In this document: positions 50,558 to 59,500 of the stretch, piece by piece | Position numbering within the stretch: the stretch's first letter is position 1 | Layout of the letters: each line of letters starts with the position of its first letter | Assembly (NCBI GenBank): GCA_029204225.1 | Contig: MU832094.1 | Location: forward strand, 1 to 64,000 | Length of the DNA stretch: 64,000 bases | DNA from: Diphasiastrum complanatum | Taxonomy: Eukaryota > Streptophyta > Lycopodiopsida > Lycopodiales > Lycopodiaceae | Direction: 5' to 3' | Program-made: the position numbers and the translations under genes | The notes under the pieces: generated by a model | What the model was told of the DNA's origin: nothing | The model's database searches: none | The model's input: only the letters and a program-made list of their open reading frames with translations

Positions 50558-53500
50558 ACTTGTCTCCTATACCTGACTCGGGGGGGAGGCTGCTGGAGAT
50601 TGATCAGTTGCATCTATTTGGTTGGGTGGTTTTGCTCCACAGTGTGTTCTCTTGTGTTTTGACTTCTAAGCAGGATCTTGAGGAGCTTTTCCTTACAAAA
50701 ACTTAATCTCCTAGTACTGTTCACATATTTATAGGTAAGTTTTCATGTTGAAATCTAAAGTTAATGAATCAGTTTTAGATTAAAATTTAAAATTCTGAGT
50801 AATGTACTCGGCTGTTTCCCCGTCTGATCAATGATTTTGTGTACTTAATCTGGTCAATTTTGGTGCACTTTCCTGGTATGAGTGCATGAAATCAGCTACC
50901 GGGTGCACCTACTTGACAGTTTCTGTTTCTCCCAGATAGATGATTATTAGCTTTGTTCTACTTTGCATCCCTTATAATGCCATTTCTGACACCTGGGATT
51001 ACTGTCTTGGTTTACACAGATGCTGATGGGCGTGTTACAGGACCTGATGCTGTTAATTTCTTTTCTTTGTCACAGCTTCCTAGATCAGAGCTTAAAAAGG
51101 TTTGTCCTTTTTGAGCTATGCCCATGTGATTGGTTGAGTAGATTCTGGTGTGTCTGCCACCTGTCTTGTATTATCAGAAAAGATTGTGTAGAAAGAATAA
51201 CCTGGAAGTGTACTTCAATGGTAGATGTTCATTGTTGTCTTGTATACATTTTGGATGCTACTTTGTAGCCTTTCCTATTTGACATGTTAGCTTGTGAGTT
51301 TTCCTGAATTTGAGCTCCTCTGATTACATGTTAGCTTGTGAGTTTAGTGCTCAAAACTTCACAATTTAGAAGAAGATATTAATTGTTTTTGAGTCATTTG
51401 CTCACGTCTGTCTTTTTAGGTAATAGGGATTGCAGTACATATACATGTGTGCCTACCATTTAGTTACTCATGTTAACAAAACATATGCTCTTGCTACGTA
51501 GATTTCATTCCGAATATAAATTCTTGAAATAGTGCTATAAGAGGGACTCCAATTCTTCGTACAAATAAAGACATAAGACATTACAATAATTCAGCATCAA
51601 ATAGTGAAGAAAATCATACACGTTCTAAAAACTACTGGTAAGTACAAGAACTTCAGTCTTCCATATCGTCTCATAATTGATCCAAGGAACAATCAAATCA
51701 TCTGAAATTGAATTTGAATCAGAGTGCACTCATTGCCATTTAAGAAAGCAAGCCCTAAACTAGAGTATGACAACACTGTCATGTGAAATCTAGAGCACAT
51801 GGACTATTACAACCATGATAGGTCTCTTAGAGAAGTCTCAAACGCTCAAAAAGCTCAAAAAATTACAAATCAGCACTAGCCTCTTTCTAAAACAACCTTG
51901 AACTATCTTTAACGAGGCCCATCATTACAATCTACTTTTGGGGTCCCATATATATAACTTCTAATCACAAAGACTCTTCTTTATACAAAATGCTAGTACT
52001 TGAGAGAGAATATATTACCAACCGTCTTCTTGCAAAGGAACATCAAAAAACGGCATGTGCCTATGGTATTGTGAAGGGATAGATTTCACCAAAAACTAGG
52101 GGGGTTTGGTGTCACCACAAACTTGAAGGCATGAAGATATTTCACTTGTATTTACGTTTTGTATCGATTTTGAAAATAACTTATAAGATAGGTCAAGTTC
52201 AAAATAGCACGTTTTGACATACTTGGATGCCTATGTGATGCTCATGGAGATCATCGAAGTTTGAATTGGAGCCAAATGTCATGAATCAGTCAAGATACTT
52301 TACCATTCTTTGTATGTGTAATTACTCCATGCAGACCATGTTGGAACAATGGTAGTTGTAGCGTAATGTTTTGTGATATTGAGTTTCCTCTTATGTTACA
52401 TGCTAGCTACGCTTGGATATTGTGTTAGGGAAATTATGCACCTGAGATCAATTGTTTAATTTTTGGGCAGGCTGTCTGCAAGGTTATATTCATGTTTGCA
52501 AATATGTATTGTTAAGATTCCATCTAGAGCGATGACACCAATCATCTCTTAGAAAGCTTCTCGGGATTAAGTAATTTTATCATTGATAATGGAAAATGAA
52601 GATAATACAGAATTTCTTGACCAAATTTTGATGTGGATGTAGGTGTGGGCTGTTGCTGATTCAAAACGACAAGGGTTTCTTGGCTTCAAGGAGTTTGTTG
52701 GTGCTATGCAAGTACGGCCAAATATTTACATATTGAGTGCAACATTTTTTTCATCAAAAATCAGATTTAAATTTTTATGTTTGTGTATTTTTAAGGAGCC
52801 TCAGCTATTGACCAAGAGTATCAGTTGCTTTCTCGTAATGCGTCTTTACTAGATTGTTTGTAGGTTTTATTTTGTTATCTTTGCTCCATTACATCTTAAA
52901 TTTGGTTTTGTGGCTCAAAATAGGAGTCATTATTATGAAAACCATCATGCGTGGCACCTTGCTCAATTCACTTGCTGTTGTCATTGTGGCTATTGAAAAG
53001 AATATGCTATTTTTCAGTAGTTGTCATTTGTGCACATTTGAAGGCATTCTCTCTTTACATACATTTTGTCATTTGGCATGGACATTCATAAGCATGTACT
53101 CGTGGAACACAATGAACGGTTTGATAAATGCTTCTTTAAGTAGTCACATTTTTGTTCATTCAAATGTCAATGCAAGACCATGGTGTTTAATTGATTAGCC
53201 AAAGATTTATTTACAAGGTTTACAACTGTGGCAAATTTAGTTGGTAGATGCATTTGTGTACCTTGGATTGTTCGCTCATATGATGAGTGTGACATCTAGG
53301 TTGTAAGGCACACTTTGCATGCACAAAAATTGTAAATATGAGATCATGATCTTGTTGGTGGTGGTTAACTTATGAAAGGTCATTTGAGGTAGTTATGAGG
53401 TAATAGAAATGTTACATTTCTTTGAATCAAAATACTCATCATATATGGATCTATAATCATCCAAACTTTTTGGTAGGTGATACCTACTTAAGTTGTTTGA

Positions 53501-56500
53501 ATGCAGCCTCCCTCTTAGCCTGTTATTTGAATGCAGCCTCCCACTTAGCCTAGGTTTTGAAGCTCCATCAAGCCTTAGATCTATAGTATGGTGTGGATTT
53601 TCTCAGTGACACTAATAATTAGGGGCCTATTCACCTCTATGGCAGTAACGAACCTTGGTTCAAACTCGTTTGAAAACCCAAATGTTTACAAATATCAAAC
53701 AGAATTTTATGAGCCCCAAGATTCTAAAAAGAGGTCGACGGGCCCAAAATTGTTCACGAGCCTAAGTGGGCCAAAAATAAAATAAGTTCCTAGACCAATC
53801 CTTATCAAAATGTTTATTATCTAATATTTTGGGGCATGTCTCTATTTTGAGTGTCTCTTATTCAGCGATGGTCCATGTTTGCTGGTGGCTGTGTAATGTG
53901 GTAATGTTATTGAATTTATGGCTTCTCGTGAGACGATTAGGAGGTTTGTTGCGTGAAAGATAACATCCTTTGTTATATATAGTAGGACGCATCAGAACGA
54001 CGTTCCGGAGGCATATGGTTCCGGAATGAGCGTTCTGGAATGTCGGAACCCAGGGTTAGATACATGGTATTCTCATGCCCGGTTCCCTCTTACAACTATG
54101 GCACTATTGCTCTATGAACTATGTTCAGAAAAGAAACCGATTAATCATTAAAATTTAGACCATACATTCTAAATATTTCCAATTATTTTGGCAACGTCAT
54201 CATTCCCTAGTTTATCCTAGAAGAGATGGATGCTCGAGCATAGTCACAAAGAATGGCAATTCAAAGGTCTTGGAATTGCTGAATATTTTGCCAAAAGCAT
54301 GAATCTGTTCTGGAAATCCAGCTCATAAATGTGACTAGTTTGCTAAAATTTGTGCACAAGGAATAGGGTTGCTGAAAATTTTCATAATTATATTACAAGT
54401 GATTAGGACATTAGTCACTGTATTATCTTTCTTTTGCACATCTATATAGTATTGTCAGTAAAATTAAAGTTTTTAACATGTTTTTACATTGATTTCACAA
54501 AGCTTAGAATATGATATATGATATTTAAATGTGTTTAAGATGGTTTTTTATAGCTATTTTTCTTTCTAAGACGTAAAAAATTTACAAAAAAAAACCCGGA
54601 AAAAAAAAGGGTTCTGGAATGGAACGTTCCGAAATTTCTGGAATGTTCCGGAATGAGCGTTCCGGAACGTGATTAGAACTCTATGTTCCGGAATGCAACG
54701 CATCTATGATAGTAGGTTGAATGATTTTGTTGCTTTTACATGCTGGTTATCCACTATATATATATACTATGAATGTACAGAAAGATTTCTGTAAGTAAAT
54801 CTACTTTAAGCAGTCTACAAGCCTAGAAAAAACTGTCTGAGGACTGATCGACAAGCTTAATTAGTCAGTAATAGATACTGCTTAGTATTAGATGCTGATA
54901 AGTTTCCTTAAAGTACTTAGAAGAACTGCGAAGTGGAGCGTACAATACAATCAACATGCAAATTGCACAGTCCTAACTGAGAAGACCAGATACTAGATAG
55001 TGTCGAAAGTCCGTTGCATGTATTCGCGGTCATGAAGGGTCGACAAAGGACTGACTGTCCTCTGAATATGTTTGATTTGAGTTGGGTCGACAACGATTCG
55101 ACTATTTGTCAAATGTATTTGGAGTAGTGCAGGGTTGAATTCGATTGTCCTCCGAATATGTTTCGAGTTGGTGTCGATTAAAGGACTGTGCATGGGGGGA
55201 GCTTTGTTTTCTTTGTATTTTTGTAGGTCCTTTGTCTGCAGCAGGTTCCTGTGTAAAATACTAGGTCTGGGACACTGTCATGGATACCTGAAATGAAATA
55301 ACTGGTAATTTACAGTGGCAACTGGATCAAATGGGGTTTGAAGTGGAATATCAACACAATTGTCCATCTTCCATCTTCTTTTTTGGGGCATCCAAATCTT
55401 CATTTGGGTAGCATCATCATATTCATTTTGAAGCTTTGGCATTCTCCTTATATTGACAGTATGGACATTGTCTTCAGTGGATCAGGGAGACTGATGGTAT
55501 AGATGTCAAGGACACTTATTTGGACCATGGACCTGCGCTTTATTAATTTTCATTTGAACCCATCACTTACAATGGACATTTTTCCAATTGAAGTGCATTT
55601 ATTGGGCCTCAAAAGTTGGCCTTTGACTTGCACCTCCACCATGTAGCTGAGGGCCATATTGATTGTAAATAGGCCTATGAGTGTGTTACAATCTCAAAAC
55701 CCTAAACCGCCAGGTGCCGGTCATCAAAGAAACCGAACGATCACGATCCACCCCGCCGTAGGACCTAATCTGGGTCCACCCTCCGTGCCCTGGCCCATGA
55801 CCTGCAACAAGCAAGATCCGACCTCCAACCCTGACAGCGTCCCATACCACTGCCAAGGCCATCAACCATCTCCTACCTCAGGCTAGCACTCCTCCTGGCT
55901 GTGCACAAGCGGTCTCCATCCACCTTCTCCTCGGTAGATAGAATGAATGGATTAAGACCTCCTCTCCTTGTATACCTCCAACGTAGGAGTCTCCAAGCCT
56001 AGCACACATCCTGACATGACACGTGGCGACCATGCAGGTCCACGAGTCACTGATCAAGTCAACGGGCCCAATCAACATTCGGTTTCAATTGGGTTTGGGA
56101 CCCAAGGGAGCTGGGTCCCTAAAGGGCTCACTTACTGCGGGTCAGAGGGCCAGATGGGCAGGCATTGGGCATATCTGATTGCCCCAGGATTTCTGATGAG
56201 GAGATGCAGAGGTTGTCTTGTATGTACAGGCCCGACGTTGCATCACAGGGTTCTAGACAGGGACAGGTAGCAGGAGCAGCTATAGGCTCACAGGCAGGCA
56301 GGCAGGGCCTACCACGGGTGCATCACGGGCAGGGCATGGTATAGGTGCAGGGCCTAGTACATCACGGGCAGGGCATGGTACAGGTGCATGGCCGAGTACA
56401 ATACGTTCAGTTCCATCCGCAGTAGCAGGGCTTGGTTCAGAGCCATGAGCATCACATGTTGGATCAGTGGCAGTGGGTCCTTCTCGTCCCTCCTCTTCTT

Positions 56501-59500
56501 CGGCAGCAGATGCACCACATGCTTCGACAAGTCCTGCTAGAGAGAGTGACATCCCTCCAGGACGATCAAACACGCCCACAGATCAGCCATCCATTGGGCA
56601 TGCTAGACCACGAGCGCCATATATACAGCAGAGAGGGGTTAGGCCCAGACAGTAGACGCTTGATTGATGCGGGTGGCAGAGTGAGTAGCAGGCCTGGTGC
56701 ACTCGACTTGCTGGTGGCCAGTTCTTTTACGAGTGCAGCATTCCTTTTGCTGTTGCTGACACTTGGGTGTTCAGGGAGTTCTGTGCATAGATGGCGGCCG
56801 TGGATGCTACATGGACACCTCCTAGGCAAGAGGCACTGCGAGGCAGGATGCTTCGTCAGGAGGAGGAGACCATCACGCGGGAGCCGAGTTCCATTCGCTT
56901 AGCTTCCCAGACGTAAGTACTTTGTCTTTATAAACTCTTTGCATGTGTTTAGGGTTTAATGGTGGCGCAATTTTTGCATGTGGCTAATGGGTGTTTTGTG
57001 GCAGGTATGGATGCACGATATTGATGATGGATGGACCGACGTTCGTCGGCGATCCGTCATCAATATCTTGGTTTCTTGCCCGCTTGGCACAATATTCCTA
57101 CGTGGCGTGGATGCCACTCGAGGTGGTGGGGCCATCACAGCCGACTTCATATGGGAGCATGTTAGAGATGTTATTGCTGACATCGGGGTGGAGCACATGG
57201 TTCAGGTTGTCACAGACAACGTTGCGAACTGCAAGCAGATGGGCGAGATTATGATGAGGGAGCACCCCAGCATTGTGTGGACACCCTGTGCTGCACATTG
57301 CATAGAATTGCTCATCCATGACCTGTGGACACTTCCATGGATTAGAGAGGTATAGTTTTTTCCATTTGCTATGCTTTCTTCCTTGACGCTTCTCCATGCT
57401 GCTAAACACATCTCAACTACTGTCTAAACTTTTTATTGGATGTCTGTGTTGCAGATCACTTCTACGGCCATGTGCCTGGTCACTTTTGTCACCAGGAAGA
57501 GGCGCGTGTTGGCCCTATTCCGCACCTTCTCGACCCTAAACCTAAAGAAGCCAGCACCTACACACTTTGCGTTTTACTTAGAGTGATTGATAGTAGTGAA
57601 GGACGCATTGCGGCGAATGGTTTCCAGCAAGGCCTTTGGGGACTTTAGAGACATTGCACATGCGGCGTTTTTCCAGTCCACTGTGTTCGGTGATGAGTTC
57701 TGGACACATGCTGAGGAGATTGTTGGGGTCCTTCTACCCATTTTCAGAGTGCTGCGCCTGGTAGACCGTGAGGGGTGCGGGCTCATTTACGAGTTCATGG
57801 ACCGCATCGGCGAGGCGATTCTGACGTCAACCTTGGACAAGCACAAGTATGACTCTTCAGTGTCTAGTTTGTTGTTTCTCACTCAAGTTTGATGCGTTTC
57901 TTTTGTGCTACGGTGCACTGATAATTGTAATATGTTTGCTGCAGGCGGGACGAGATCTCGCGTATATGGGAGGCCAGATGGGACTACTTCCACTGACCCA
58001 TCCACGTCGTAGCCCACATGTTGCACCCCTTGTGGCGCGCTACCTAGGATTTGGACGATCGAGAGCTGCACCGGGATGGGTGGAGTACACGGAGCGCGTA
58101 TGGCCCGGACTAGGTATGTGTGAGAAATCACTTGGTAGCCTAAATACTGCAGTAGTGTACTCATTGCTAGTGTGTGAATTCGAGGGGACTTACACGTGCC
58201 ATGTTTTTTCTTCTGCCAACAGGTTCGATTCTGGCTAACATTGCCCCTTTCGATGGAGAGCAGAGTCGGTGGAGGGAGGATCAGCTGAGGCCCGTTACAT
58301 GGTGGTGCATCCACGGGCGCAGCATAGGTGACCTGCGGCGATTGGCCGAGAGAGTCCTTGCACAGGACTGTTCAGCATCCGCTTGTGAGCGGAATTGGAG
58401 CACTTGGGCCTTGTATCACACGCAGAAGAGGAACAGGTTATCCATCGAGCAGTGTAGGCGGTTGGTGTTTGTGAACACCAACGGTCGTATGTTGAGGCAC
58501 ACGCGAGGAGAGGGCCAGATGCTCGAGGTGAGTCACATCATTACCCCTTGTTTCTTGCTATGCTTTGACAAATTGAATTGCTTTCAACAAAATACCTGCC
58601 TGACAACAATGTATTGGTTTTGGTTGCAAGTGAACCCTAACACTTGCTTGGTGGATTCGGCAGCTGCTGCTCCTCGGGCACCACCCACGCAGGAGGAGAT
58701 GGATGATGAGATCCATAGAGAGTTCTATAGACAGGCACAGGCTGACGCACGGGCTTTACGGCGGCAGAGGAGGATAGAGAGGCAGAGAGATAGGGCTGAG
58801 GGGGGAGATGATGAGGGCTCGGAGGGTGGAGAGGAGCTTGGGAGCGTGCAGGCCCAGCAGGGGTCCCGTAGGCCAGGTGCAGGCCGCGCCGTTTTTTTCA
58901 AATTTTTTTACCGAAACCCCGATCTAGGGTTTAGGCAAATTTAAAAAAAAACAACGATTCTAAGAAGAAAAACGGGATTCCAAAGTTATTATAAAAAAAA
59001 CATACCGTCCGCCAAGATGAATCGATCAGACTTGTACACGCATTAAGGTGGCTCTGATACCAACTGTTACAATCTCGAAACCCTAAACCGCCAGGTGCCG
59101 GTCATCAAAGAAACCGAACCCACCCGGCCGTCCGTAGGACCTAATCCGGGTCCACCCTCCGTGCCTTGGCCGACAAGCAAGATCCGACCTCCAACCATGA
59201 CAGCGTCCCATACCACTGCCAAGGCCATCAGCCATCTCCTACCTTAGGTTAGCACTCCTCCTGGCTGTGCACAAGCGCTTCCCATCCACTTCTCCTAGGT
59301 AGATAGAATGAATGGATTAAGAGACCTCTCCTTGTATACCTCCAAGGTAGGAGTTTCCAAGCCTAGCACACATCCTGGAACATGACATGTGGCGACCATG
59401 TAGGTCCACGAGTCATTGATCAAGTCAACGGGCCCAATCAACATTCGGTTTTTATAGGGTTTGGGACCCAAGGGAGTTGGGTCCCTAACAGAGTGTTTGC

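Larger units (their letters stand above)
55684..59490 (-). mobile_element. Non-autonomous LTR retrotransposon carrying an antisense hAT transposase gene
   Basis: Two direct LTR copies in minus orientation (59,065-59,490 as 5' LTR and 55,684-56,124 as 3' LTR) are flanked by a perfect target duplication GAGTG. On the minus strand the 5' LTR end TTGTAACA is followed after two bases by the tRNA-Met primer site. The 2.9-kb interior has no gag or pol. Instead it is filled by a broken hAT transposase gene on the plus strand. The LTRs match the family at 1,442-1,888, so a chromovirus probably supplied the proteins. The 3' LTR has lost its TG start and no polypurine tract is evident, which suggests the internal junction was remodelled. 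Confidence 0.85.

Noticed and set aside
56280-56579. 99-codon minus-strand frame with Ala/Glu/Pro-rich sequence
   Set aside because: It is the antisense of a repetitive GGCAGG/CACGGGCAGGGCATGG stretch at the start of the hAT cargo; no motifs.
58628-58640. A mutated splice acceptor as a cause of hAT decay (CAAG before the NPNTCLV block)
   Set aside because: The other hAT copy has the same CAAG and it reads as coding (QVNP), so it is not a mutation.
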